Origin: Natrinema caseinilyticum
Lineage (GTDB): Archaea; Halobacteriota; Halobacteria; Halobacteriales; Natrialbaceae
Length of the DNA: 64,000 bases
NCBI RefSeq assembly: GCF_024227435.1
Contig: NZ_CP100445.1
Span: forward strand, 2,539,369 to 2,603,368
Direction: 5' to 3'
In this document: positions 17,991 through 26,442 of the stretch, piece after piece
Numbering within the stretch: the first letter of the stretch is position 1
Layout: the number at the start of each line of letters is the position of its first letter
Translations under genes and position numbers: made by a program
The notes under the pieces: model-generated
Seen by the model: only the letters and a program-made list of their open reading frames with translations
Database searches by the model: none
Told to the model about the DNA's origin: nothing

Positions 17991-19469
17991 CTACCCGTCG
18001 GCAACGTCCCGCCAATCCGGGGCCGTCGAGTACGTCGCGTCGGAGAGTTCGTCGAACGCCGAGTAGATGACCTCGTTCAGCGCCGGGTGGACGTGGACCG
18101 GCTCTGCGACGTCGTCGACCGTCCCGCCGGCGCTGTCCATCGCGACGACGACCTCGTGGACCAGCGTCGCGGCCTGCGGACCGACGATGTGACAGCCGAG
18201 AATGTCCCCGTCCGGTCCGGCGATGGCCTTTACGAACCCGTCGTCGGCCTCGAGAATCAGCCCCAGCGGTGCGGCCTCGTAGGGGGTCGTCACCGCCTCG
18301 TACTCGCGATCGTCCGCCTCGAGTTCGGCTTCGGTCCGCCTGACGCTCGCGACCTGCGGATTCGTAAAGACCGCGTGGGGCATCGTCTCGTAATCGACCG
18401 TCTTGCCGGCGTCGTCCAGGACGTTCGCCGCCACGAGTTTCGTCTCGTAGTCGGCAGCGTGTTTGTACGGTTGCTCGCCGAGTGCGTCGCCGAGCGCCCA
18501 GATCCCGTCGGCGGTCGTCTCGAGGGACTCGTCGGTCTCGACGGCCCCCTTCTCGTCGGTTTCGACGCCCGTGGACTCGAGGTCGAGCGCGTCGGTGTCG
18601 GGCCGGCGACCGGTGGCGAGCAGGAGGTCCCCGGCGGTCAGTTCGACGCGGTCGTCGGTGCCGTCATCGTCGTCCGCCGCCGGTTCTGCGGTCACCGTCA
18701 CGCGGCCGTCCCCCGCGCGAACCGACGTTGCCTCGAAGCCGGTGTAGACGTCGCAGTATTCCTCGAGGGAGTCGGTCACGACCGCGCTTACGTCGCGGTC
18801 CTCCCGGGGAACGAGCCGATCGGAACGGCCGACGATCGAAACCTGGGCTCCGACTGCGCCGAAGAAGTAGCCGAGTTCGGCACCGATGTAGCCCCCGCCG
18901 ACGATCACGAGGCTGTCGGGCCGTTCGTCGAGGTACAGGGCGTCGTCGCTCGTGAGAAACGCGACGTCCTCGAGCCCGTCGATCGGCGGGACCGTCGGCC
19001 GGCTTCCGACGGCGATGACGACGGTGTCGCCGCGGATCCGGTCGTCGTCCGCCCGCCCGTCCGTCCCGTCGCCCCGTTTCTCCCCGTCCTCGACGGGGTC
19101 GATCTCGAGGGTGCGGTCGTCGACGAACCGGCCCTCCCCGCGGTAGAGCGTGACGCCGTCACTGTCACGGAGACTCGAGGCCTGCCGGTCAGCTTTGTCG
19201 TAGACCGTGTCGTGGATCGAGGACGTAATTTCACCGTAGTCGACCGCCGCTTCCTCCGTCCAGACGCCGAACTTCCCGGCGTGTCGCAGTTCGTGGAGGA
19301 TGTCCGCTCGATGGATGAGCGCCTTCGACGGGACGCACCCGCGGGTCACGCACGCGCCCCCGAGCGGGCCGCGTTCGATTACGGCCGCCTCGTGTCCCTG
19401 CCGGGCCGCTGCCGTGGCGACCTGGCTCCCCGATCCGCCGCCGATAACGACGATATCGTACACTTCCAT
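17991..19469 (-). CDS. Class I pyridine nucleotide-disulfide oxidoreductase
   Basis: FAD- and NAD(P)H-dependent disulfide reductase of 492 residues, in the group that includes dihydrolipoyl dehydrogenase, mercuric reductase and the haloarchaeal bis-gamma-glutamylcystine reductase. The FAD dinucleotide fold starts VVIGGGSGSQVATAA, the redox-active disulfide is GGACVTRGCVPSKAL near residue 40, the NAD(P) fold is LVIVGGGYIGAEL, and the C-terminal His-Glu pair is HVHPALNEVIYSA. No 2-oxoacid dehydrogenase genes are nearby, so a thiol-disulfide housekeeping role is as likely as a dehydrogenase complex. It lies 31 bases upstream of the kinase gene in the same direction. Confidence 0.85.
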   Translation of the reverse strand: MEVYDIVVIGGGSGSQVATAAARQGHEAAVIERGPLGGACVTRGCVPSKALIHRADILHELRHAGKFGVWTEEAAVDYGEITSSIHDTVYDKADRQASSLRDSDGVTLYRGEGRFVDDRTLEIDPVEDGEKRGDGTDGRADDDRIRGDTVVIAVGSRPTVPPIDGLEDVAFLTSDDALYLDERPDSLVIVGGGYIGAELGYFFGAVGAQVSIVGRSDRLVPREDRDVSAVVTDSLEEYCDVYTGFEATSVRAGDGRVTVTAEPAADDDDGTDDRVELTAGDLLLATGRRPDTDALDLESTGVETDEKGAVETDESLETTADGIWALGDALGEQPYKHAADYETKLVAANVLDDAGKTVDYETMPHAVFTNPQVASVRRTEAELEADDREYEAVTTPYEAAPLGLILEADDGFVKAIAGPDGDILGCHIVGPQAATLVHEVVVAMDSAGGTVDDVAEPVHVHPALNEVIYSAFDELSDATYSTAPDWRDVADG

Positions 19470-19588
19470 GACGTGTCGAACCACGTGCGATCGCGTAAAA
19501 CGGGGGCCTGGCATTCGAACGGAACTCGAGGGTGGTCGCTATTCGGACGGAATCCGGTCGACTCCGAGTGGTGCCTCGACGAGGCTGG

Positions 19589-20134
19589 TTACGATGCGGT
19601 CCAGATTCGATCCGGAACCGCGTGGCGAACGACCAGATTCGAGGCGATCGAACACAGCGCGTACCAGGCCATCCACGCCCTGACCGGGCCGATGATTCGG
19701 GCGGTCCAGACGACATCGCCGAGGACGGGCGCGACCGTCACCAGCGGCATCGCGGCGTGGACCGGCGCCACCACCAGCCACGAGAGGTAGAGGAAGACCG
19801 GGACGGTCACCAGCATCGTCCGTGCGAGTACTTTGAGGTGGCCGGTCATCAACAGCGCCTGCCCCGTCACGAGTTCGCGGCGTCGGTCGGCGATCCGGTC
19901 GGCCGTCTCGTCGTCACCGCTCGCACGAGCGGCCGTCAGCCGCTCGGTGAGTTCGTGATTCCGGTGTCGGAGGCCGTCCATCTCCGGGGGATCGGTCCGG
20001 TGACGAACGACAGTCGCGGCGATGGTCGTCGTGACCGCGAGAACGACCACGACCGCGGGGAACGGTAGAACCGCGACAGCGGGACCGAACGCGACGTCGA
20101 GGACCGTCGCGACCGCGTCCTGGATCGCCGACAC
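19589..20134 (-). CDS. DUF106 membrane domain, possible separate translation from GTG
   Basis: 181 codons if translation starts at GTG 20134. Three hydrophobic segments are visible: AVLPFPAVVVVLAVTTTIAA, MLVTVPVFLYLSWLVVAPVH and VRAWMAWYALCSIASNLVV. A charged amphipathic coiled segment lies between the first two, the hallmark layout of DUF106. Without the upstream domain the first helix remains intact, so a truncated but membrane-inserted product is feasible. Confidence 0.65.
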   Translation of the reverse strand: MSAIQDAVATVLDVAFGPAVAVLPFPAVVVVLAVTTTIAATVVRHRTDPPEMDGLRHRNHELTERLTAARASGDDETADRIADRRRELVTGQALLMTGHLKVLARTMLVTVPVFLYLSWLVVAPVHAAMPLVTVAPVLGDVVWTARIIGPVRAWMAWYALCSIASNLVVRHAVPDRIWTAS

Positions 20135-20191
20135 CTGATAGCCGGCGACGAGCGAGAGCGCGCCGGCGGCCGCGGCCAGATCCCGGCCGGA

Positions 20192-20452
20192 CTACCCCTC
20201 GGCATCGGGCAGGTGGAACTCGCGTTCCTCGAGCGTCTCCCTGACGGCGGTCGGATCCGCGAGGACGAACCGATCACCGGCGGGAACGAGAACGCCGTGT
20301 GCCAGCAAGGCCCCCCATTGCTCGCGCGAGATCTCGCCGTCGAGGGCCGCCCACGTGACGGTGCCGTCGCCCTCTTGGGCGACCCGAAGCACGGTCGCCA
20401 GCGCCGCCGCCCCTTCGTCGTCGGCTGCAACGCCCGTTCCAGTTTCTATCAT
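20192..20452 (-). CDS. N-terminal domain fragment of DUF106 protein
   Basis: 86 codons ending at the in-frame TAG. The product (MIETGTGVAADDEGAAAL onward, with REQWGALLAHGVLV and a final REFHLPDAEG) matches the soluble leader domain of haloarchaeal DUF106 proteins rather than an independent family. It could be made as a separate small protein. Confidence 0.6.
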   Translation of the reverse strand: MIETGTGVAADDEGAAALATVLRVAQEGDGTVTWAALDGEISREQWGALLAHGVLVPAGDRFVLADPTAVRETLEEREFHLPDAEG

Positions 20453-20625
20453 CCCAAATTGGTTGGATTTATAATACCATAGGCGTTACCGTCACGGGCG
20501 GATCGACCGTTTTCTCGTCACACTTCGACCGTCGTCACCAGACAAACGACCGAGATCGACGTCAGGCAGTAACTCCGGTCGGAAAGAATCGTGACACGAG
20601 AGTGGCGGTGGTTCGGCTGTGGCCG

Positions 20626-21159
20626 TTACCCGTCGCCTCGGCCGCCGATCGTAATCGGCGCCGTCCCGGCCAGGCCGTGCTGGCCGTCCTCGGTTCGATC
20701 CCACTCGAGGCGGGCCGTCGATTCGTCGCCGTCGAAGCCGGCCTCGTCGGCCCGGAAGAACAGGACGAGATCCGCGCGTCCGTCGCCGTTCACGTCGCAA
20801 GCGGTCCCGTCGCAGACCGGGCGTGCGCCGGCCCCGTCGCGTACGACGTCGGGTGCGCCGAACCGGTATCGGACCGGTTCGCCCGTCGGATCGAATTTGT
20901 CGGCCCGCAACACCGCGACCGGAACGACGCCGCGACCGTCCGGATCGATCGGCGCTCGATCGGATCCCGGGTGGATCTCGATCTCGAGGTCCGTCGGGAA
21001 GTGTGCGGCGGCCTGTCCGCCGAGGGCCGCGATACCGAGTGCCGTCGCCGCGAGTCCCGACCCCGCGCGGAGAACGCGTCGCCGGCCGACCCAGACGCGT
21101 CGCTCGCGTGGGGTGTCTGCCGTCGGTTCGACTCGTTTCGTGGGGAGGTCTGATTTCAT
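20626..21159 (-). CDS. Tat-exported protein with a DVNGDG calcium-type motif
   Basis: 177 residues. A twin-arginine leader (GRRRVLRAGSGLAATALGIA, about 25-44) ends near AAAHFP. The mature part begins LEIEIHPGSDRAPIDPDGRG and continues to CDVNGDGRADLVLFF. This is the widespread secreted domain in which a short IEIKPGS...GVIPVAVL segment precedes a dockerin/FG-GAP-like calcium loop. Function is unknown; adhesion or cell-surface use is typical of the company it keeps. A Cys pair (VCDGTAC) may form a disulfide. Confidence 0.75.
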   Translation of the reverse strand: MKSDLPTKRVEPTADTPRERRVWVGRRRVLRAGSGLAATALGIAALGGQAAAHFPTDLEIEIHPGSDRAPIDPDGRGVVPVAVLRADKFDPTGEPVRYRFGAPDVVRDGAGARPVCDGTACDVNGDGRADLVLFFRADEAGFDGDESTARLEWDRTEDGQHGLAGTAPITIGGRGDG

Positions 21160-21254
21160 GGGTCTGCTCCCAAACCACGACCAATCACCGATGGAAATAG
21201 CTACTGTGGTGCAACTCTCGAAAAAAGGACCGTACCGACCCTGCGTTCTCGCGT

Positions 21255-21476
21255 TCAGAGCCAGTCGTCGCCTGGGTCGTCGTCCGTCGCTTCCCTGTAC
21301 GACTCGACCGCGGCCGCGAGGTTCGCGAGCGCTTCCTCGGGCGTCTGTCCCTGGCTCGAGACGCCGGTCACCTCGTCGTCCGCGATGTGGAGCCCGTGAT
21401 CGTTCTGTCGCATGACGACGTCCGCATCCTCGAGCGCATCGTACTCCGAAGGATCGACGTTCGCGTCGGAACTCAT
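21255..21476 (-). CDS. HicB-like antitoxin-fold protein without a HicA partner
   Basis: 73 residues with the HicB partial RNase-H fold: VVMRQNDHGLHIADDEVTG, then GVSSQGQTPEEALANLAAAV, where the last helix is the family signature. Normally a HicA toxin gene sits next to it; none is visible between 21160 and 21537. It may be an orphan antitoxin, a regulator, or one of the many solitary haloarchaeal HicB-like proteins. ATG 21476 is the only start giving the family N-terminus. Confidence 0.7.
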   Translation of the reverse strand: MSSDANVDPSEYDALEDADVVMRQNDHGLHIADDEVTGVSSQGQTPEEALANLAAAVESYREATDDDPGDDWL

Positions 21477-21537
21477 ACGCGAGGATTGTCGGGGTCGAGT
21501 GAAATACTCACCGACGCGCGCGCCGGTCCCCGTCGGC

Positions 21538-23769
21538 TCACAGTTCGGATCGTTTGACCAGCGCGTACACGAGCAAGGCCGCGAGTATCGTACTGAGGTA
21601 GGCCTCGGTCCCGGCGAGCAAGCGAGCGAGCGGTCCCATCGGTCCGATATCGCCGTAGCCGATCGTCGTGTAGCTGATGTAACTGAAGTAGAGGTTGTCG
21701 TAAAAGACGCGGAGCCCGTCAGCGGTGGCGAGGTCTCCGATCCCGAGTTGGCCAGCTTGCGTCTCGAACAGCGGGCCCCCGAACGCGTACGGGAACGCGA
21801 AAAACAGCGGTGCGATGGCGAACGTGATGCCGATCCGCATGGGTCGCATGCCGTGGCCACACGTGACCCCGAGGAAGAAGTTCTCCGCGGCCCGACCGAG
21901 ATTTTTCGTCCGGGTCCAGACTCCGGCGTCCGAGTCGCGGACGGCCTCGAGACTCTTGTAGCGACTGTACCGCTGGCGCTTGACGCGAAACTCGCCGGCG
22001 GTCTTCATGTCGCCGACCTCGCGCGCGCTCTGCTTGGCCTTCAGGTACGTCGTCTCGACGACTTCGGGCGTCATCTCGAGGGCGTACTCGGGGTCGAATT
22101 CGTCGGTCGTCGGCTCGTCGAAGCCGTGGATGGTCCAGGCGTTTCGGTCGAGATACTCGCGATGGCCACTGAAATCGAACGTGTGACCGTCGAACTCGTC
22201 GAACTCCGTCCGGCAAAACCGAAAGTAATCCAGGAGCTGGCGGTGATCTCGCTTTCGTTCGGCCTCGAGATCGACGTCGCCGATGCTCGCGAGCGTCAGG
22301 TCGTAGCGAACCCATCCCTCGGTGGGCTGGACGATCCGGCCGCTTCGGATCTTCGCGCGGGTGAAATCGACGAACGCATCGTCGTCGATTCCGCGTGCCT
22401 CGATGTCGATCCGTTCGGTGACGACGCAGCCGTGACAGTCGACCGTTCCGCCGAAGGCGACGTTCGTGAAGTTCGCCGACGAGATCTCGGTATCGTGGAA
22501 GTCGACGTCGTCGGCGAACCACGAACGCTCGAAGGAGACGTCGTCTTTGAGGTGATTTGCGCCGCCGACGAACTCGCAGCCCCGGAAGGCACACGGCCCC
22601 TCGAACCGGGTCCCCGAGAAGTCAGCGTCTTCGCGGAACCGACCCTCGTCGAAATCGACTGCGCCGTCGAACGAGACGTCGGGGAAGTCTGCGTCGCCGG
22701 CGAAAGTCGCCGACTCGAACCCCGCGGTTCCCCGAAACTCGGCCGTTGCGAACGTCACGTACCGAAACGACGCGCGCCGAAACGAGACGTCGTCGTCGAA
22801 GGTCACGCCAGCGAAACTGGCGTCGTCGATCAGTGCTCGAGCTCCGCCGGCGAACGTTCCTCCTCGAAAGGTCGCCCGCCCTCGAAACGCGGCCCCGTCG
22901 AATCTGCAATCGCCCTCGAATCGAACCTCGTCGAAATCCGCTTCGGCGGCGAAGTCAGCGCCGCCGAACTCCGCGTCGCCGGTGAACGTCGCCTCCCGAA
23001 AGACCGCATCGTCGTGGCAGGCCACGTCGTCGAACCGGGTGAAACCGAACTCGGTTTCGCGGAAGCTTACGTCCGCGCGAAACGTCGCGCCCGAAAACGT
23101 CGTGTTGTCCTCGAGATGGTTCGAATCGCCGTAACACTCCGCGGCCCGAAACGTCACCTCGTCGTCGAACACGGTGCCGTCGAAGCGAACGTCGTCACGG
23201 AAGGTCACCTCGTCGCAGTTGACCGGTCCCTCGAACGTCGTCCCGTCGAACGTCACGTCGCCGTCGAACTGCGCCTCGAAGAAGTCCGTCTCGCCGGTGA
23301 TGGTCGCGTCCGAGCACGATATCGGCGCTTCGACGTGCGCCTCCGCCAGTCGAAGCGACCCGATAGTCGCCTCGTCCAGCACGAACGGCAGCGTTACCTT
23401 CGAGTACTCTAGCGAGAGTCCCTCGATGGTCGACCCGCTGAGATCGACCGGATGTCGATCGACGCTCCGCAGTGTGGCCCGGTCGAGCGTGATTTCAGGG
23501 AGCGTTACTCCCCTGAGATTTTTCTGTTCGTCGGATCCGTGGGCGAGGACCGAGCGAAAGGCCTCGCTGATCTCCTCGTCGGTGATCCCCCGCGCCTCAC
23601 GCTCGGCCGAGGAGAGATGCAGGATCGAACTGTCGACGTCCGTCGGCGTCCCCGGCGCGACGAGATCGCCTCCCTCTTCGAGCGTCTCGTCGCTCGTTTC
23701 GGTGCTGGTGCCGCTCTCGTCGTCACTCCCGCCGCTTTTTTTACTCCCCTCTCTAATTTTATCATCCAT
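21538..23769 (-). CDS. Pentapeptide-repeat protein fused to a two-helix K+-channel pore
   Basis: 743 residues. After a disordered acidic head (1-60), residues about 100-480 consist of pentapeptide repeats of the A(D/N)F type, for example GDVTFDGTTFEGPVNCDEVTF, arranged as a right-handed quadrilateral helix. A charged linker (about 560-640) leads to a C-terminal pore module: helix GITFAIAPLFFAFPYAF, selectivity filter TTIGYGDIGPMG near residue 710, and helix YLSTILAALLVYALV. The filter predicts K+ selectivity. The cytoplasmic repeats probably gate or tether the channel. A TATA-like box lies about 25-35 bases upstream. Confidence 0.85.
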   Translation of the reverse strand: MDDKIREGSKKSGGSDDESGTSTETSDETLEEGGDLVAPGTPTDVDSSILHLSSAEREARGITDEEISEAFRSVLAHGSDEQKNLRGVTLPEITLDRATLRSVDRHPVDLSGSTIEGLSLEYSKVTLPFVLDEATIGSLRLAEAHVEAPISCSDATITGETDFFEAQFDGDVTFDGTTFEGPVNCDEVTFRDDVRFDGTVFDDEVTFRAAECYGDSNHLEDNTTFSGATFRADVSFRETEFGFTRFDDVACHDDAVFREATFTGDAEFGGADFAAEADFDEVRFEGDCRFDGAAFRGRATFRGGTFAGGARALIDDASFAGVTFDDDVSFRRASFRYVTFATAEFRGTAGFESATFAGDADFPDVSFDGAVDFDEGRFREDADFSGTRFEGPCAFRGCEFVGGANHLKDDVSFERSWFADDVDFHDTEISSANFTNVAFGGTVDCHGCVVTERIDIEARGIDDDAFVDFTRAKIRSGRIVQPTEGWVRYDLTLASIGDVDLEAERKRDHRQLLDYFRFCRTEFDEFDGHTFDFSGHREYLDRNAWTIHGFDEPTTDEFDPEYALEMTPEVVETTYLKAKQSAREVGDMKTAGEFRVKRQRYSRYKSLEAVRDSDAGVWTRTKNLGRAAENFFLGVTCGHGMRPMRIGITFAIAPLFFAFPYAFGGPLFETQAGQLGIGDLATADGLRVFYDNLYFSYISYTTIGYGDIGPMGPLARLLAGTEAYLSTILAALLVYALVKRSEL

Positions 23770-23792
23770 GTGCTACTATTGCGAAAAACTGA

Positions 23793-23803
23793 ACTATATA
23801 GAT
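23793..23803 (-). promoter_or_regulatory. TATA-like promoter of the pentapeptide/channel gene
   Basis: The minus strand reads CTATATAG about 25-35 bases before ATG 23769. That is the spacing expected when an archaeal transcript starts at or very near the start codon. Confidence 0.5.
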
Positions 23804-23942
23804 TGAGCATACGTCTCGAAGCGAAACGAATCCCGACGGCACTTCTGTAGGAGTCGTTGAACGTCGGTGCACACCCCGCTCGCGAAGTCGCGGCCAGCGA
23901 GTCTTCGCCGGTCGCGTCACTGCGAGCGGTGAGTAAATCGTT

Positions 23943-24482
23943 TCAACGACTACTGTACTCGGACGCGCGGGTCCTCCGCTCTCGCGTCGACGCGCCGTCA
24001 ATCCTCGTGAAGGCCGTCCGCGTATACAACGCGAGATCGAACTCCGGATAGGTGTGATAGGTCTCGTAGCTGTCCTCGCCGATCTCGATCGTCGTGACCG
24101 CCTCGGGATCGCCGTCGAACGCGTACGCGAGATCGAAGTCGCTCCACCCGGCCTCACACCGATCGGGCGGGAACGCCGCGAGGGGACGGTGCTCGACGAC
24201 CGTCACGCACCGCAACGCATCGGTCTCGAAGGCGAGTCGACGGGACGGACGGTCGGGCTCGAGGGGGACCACCGTTCCGCCGTTCCCCCCGCTCGGGGCC
24301 GGTTCACAGGTAGACAGTTCGTAGAATCCGTAGTCGGGCGCACTGACGTAGTGCGAACTACCGATGATCCGGAACGTGAACGCCGTCCCCAGAAATTGCC
24401 GCGTGAGCGAGTCGAACACGCGAACGTCGCCGACCTCCGGCGGGCGGTCTGCGTGAACGAACTGGAGGGTTTCACCGGTCAT
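23943..24482 (-). CDS. DUF2617-like protein
   Basis: A 179-residue soluble protein starting MTGETLQFVHADRPPEVGD, with the distinctive FRIIGSSHYVSAPDYGFYEL near residue 38. I associate this with DUF2617, a family recurrently encoded beside membrane-bound spermidine-synthase-like proteins. No catalytic motif is obvious. The gene begins two bases after the aminopropyltransferase stop, so they form one operon. The last 20 residues, rich in Arg and Ser, look unconserved. Confidence 0.65.
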   Translation of the reverse strand: MTGETLQFVHADRPPEVGDVRVFDSLTRQFLGTAFTFRIIGSSHYVSAPDYGFYELSTCEPAPSGGNGGTVVPLEPDRPSRRLAFETDALRCVTVVEHRPLAAFPPDRCEAGWSDFDLAYAFDGDPEAVTTIEIGEDSYETYHTYPEFDLALYTRTAFTRIDGASTRERRTRASEYSSR

Positions 24483-24484
24483 GG

Positions 24485-26335
24485 TCAGTAGTCGACGATG
24501 ATGTCGTAGTTCGGATGCAAGACGCTGTTCGGGTCGACGCCGCGATACCTGGGGATCGTCCACCACTGCCACTCGTCGAACGTGTCGGCGTACTCGCGAA
24601 TATAGTCGCTCTCGGCCCGCTCGAGGGCCGGCTCGGGTGTCGGCCCGTCCGAGAGTATGTAGAAGCGTTCGCCGGCCTCGAGTTCGTCGTCACCGTCGAG
24701 GTCGTCGAAGACGTAGTACGGAAGGTATCGGTCGAACCCTGCTTCCCTGACCGTGTTGGTGTAGGCCTTGTGGTGGCTCGGGTGGTTCCCCTTCGTGTAG
24801 GTCCAGGTGACGACGAGGCCGTCGTCGGTCAGATGCTCGCGGAGCAGCGTGTAGAACTCCGTCGAGTACAGCGAAAGCGTCTCGTCGTTTCGGACACCCG
24901 GAACGTCGAGCAGAACGAGATCGTACGTCTCGTCGGTTCCCTGCATGTAGGTGAACGCGTCCTCGGTCGTCGTGTTCAAGCGGTCGTACTCGTACGCATC
25001 GTCGTTGTACTGCCTGAAGAACTCTCGCTCTCGTGCCATCTCGAGGAACTCGCCGTCGAGGTCGACCTGGTCGACCGAGGCGTTGTACTCGCGGAGATGG
25101 TCGACGGCGATGTAATCGCCGCCGCCGACGAGCAACACGTTCACCGAGGACGGATCGTCGAAGGTACTCATCGGAACGTCGACGAGTCCGCTGTGGTAGG
25201 AGTCGACCCACCGATCACACAACTGGAGCGCCTGGTCGAGGTGGAGACACGTCTCCGTCCCGGCGTGGCCCTCGAGGTCGCGCTCGTACGTGAGCACCGT
25301 CTGGTACGGCGTGGTATCGTAGCTGCGTGCCCTGACGTCGGCCGTCCCGGCGGGGAACTCGCCCTCGATGGTTCGCTCGAGGTAGGTCGTCGTCACCGCC
25401 CGGTCGACGGCGTTGGGATGGGCAACGAGGCCGGCGTAGCTTCCCGTCAGGAGAAGACCGACGACCAGTACGGTGCGCCACCGTCCCGTAGTCGGCCGCG
25501 AGAGCGTGAAAGCTGATCCCGAGAACGTCCAGGCGGCAAACGCCAGTGCGGCGACGGCGTTTACCAACCCCAGTGCGAACACGGAGACGACGAGTCCGAA
25601 GCGGGGGTACAACAGGAGCGCGTAGACGACCGTTCCGGCGAGGCTTCCGAGATAATCCACTCCGAGAACCTCAGAGAAGGACCGCTCGTCCGGCTCACCG
25701 ACCGCGAAGAAGACGCCGAGGACGCCGCGGACGATCCGTCGCGGATACAGTCGCCCCAGCGAGGCGAAGACCGTCCCCTCTCGATCCTCGACGAGGTCGG
25801 TCAGCAGCGGCACCTCGAATCCCGACAGCACGCCGACGACGAGGATCGGGACGTGCGAGAGCGCGAGCACGAGTTGTCCCTTTCCGCTGAAGGTCATCGC
25901 CGGAAGTGAGTTGACCGCGACGATGGCCATCGCTCCCGCGGGGCCGGCGATCGCGAGATACACCTCGGTCCTGAGAAAGTTCGATTCGGGTTCGCCGAGT
26001 TGCGCGGAGAGGACCGATCCGACGCCGAGCGAGAACATGTAGAGGCCGATCGTGATCGAGTACCGGAGCACGGTGCCGCCGAAAAATACCGTGAGAAGCT
26101 CCGAGTAGACGAGTTCGTACGCGATCGAACAGAAGGCGACGACGAACGTCGCCGCGAGCGTCACCCGTCGATCGGTGACGAACCGGTTCGACGGCACCGG
26201 CTCTCGTCGCTCCCCGCGACTTCGCTCCGTCGTCCCGGATGCGGACCCGGTCGAACTGGACGTGTCGAACCGCCGTTCGTCGGTCGCGTCGGCGCTCCCC
26301 TCGTCGGCGCTATTCGTCGATTTCTCGTCTGACAT
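24485..26335 (-). CDS. Membrane-anchored polyamine aminopropyltransferase-like protein
   Basis: 616 residues. An acidic N-terminus of about 55 residues is followed by roughly seven hydrophobic helices (about 60-310) and a C-terminal methyltransferase-fold aminopropyltransferase domain (about 330-600). The binding loop reads VLLVGGGDYIAVDHL, then the acidic QVDLDGEF and the catalytic-region VLLDVPGVRND. Canonical enzymes have GGGDG and D-P-D-P at these sites, so the substrate may not be putrescine. It is cotranscribed with the DUF2617-like gene and preceded by a lipoprotein gene. A membrane-stress role is inference from similar bacterial neighbourhoods. Confidence 0.8.
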   Translation of the reverse strand: MSDEKSTNSADEGSADATDERRFDTSSSTGSASGTTERSRGERREPVPSNRFVTDRRVTLAATFVVAFCSIAYELVYSELLTVFFGGTVLRYSITIGLYMFSLGVGSVLSAQLGEPESNFLRTEVYLAIAGPAGAMAIVAVNSLPAMTFSGKGQLVLALSHVPILVVGVLSGFEVPLLTDLVEDREGTVFASLGRLYPRRIVRGVLGVFFAVGEPDERSFSEVLGVDYLGSLAGTVVYALLLYPRFGLVVSVFALGLVNAVAALAFAAWTFSGSAFTLSRPTTGRWRTVLVVGLLLTGSYAGLVAHPNAVDRAVTTTYLERTIEGEFPAGTADVRARSYDTTPYQTVLTYERDLEGHAGTETCLHLDQALQLCDRWVDSYHSGLVDVPMSTFDDPSSVNVLLVGGGDYIAVDHLREYNASVDQVDLDGEFLEMAREREFFRQYNDDAYEYDRLNTTTEDAFTYMQGTDETYDLVLLDVPGVRNDETLSLYSTEFYTLLREHLTDDGLVVTWTYTKGNHPSHHKAYTNTVREAGFDRYLPYYVFDDLDGDDELEAGERFYILSDGPTPEPALERAESDYIREYADTFDEWQWWTIPRYRGVDPNSVLHPNYDIIVDY

Positions 26336-26442
26336 GTGAACTGAATTCGTTCCAATCGGTCCGTCTGCAGACGGTTTTCGTCGCTCGATTCAGGCCGGTG
26401 TGGCTCGGAGTACTGCCGGTCGAACCCCCATCAGAGCGGCGG

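Larger units (their letters stand above)
19589..20452 (-). pseudogene. DUF106 (EMC3/YidC-like) membrane protein gene interrupted by an in-frame TAG
   Basis: Haloarchaeal DUF106 proteins, remote relatives of the YidC/Oxa1/EMC3 insertases, usually have a small soluble N-terminal domain before the membrane region. Here that domain (20452-20195) and the membrane part are in the same frame, separated only by TAG at 20194-20192 followed by 19 sense codons with no start. The total of 288 codons fits one normal gene. Either the gene is a recent pseudogene, the base call is wrong, or translation restarts at GTG 20134. The similarity to full-length homologues is from memory. Confidence 0.7.

Noticed and set aside
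17958-19790. 610-codon plus-strand frame opposite the disulfide oxidoreductase
   Set aside because: It is a shadow frame; Rossmann, redox-disulfide and His-Glu motifs lie on the minus strand.
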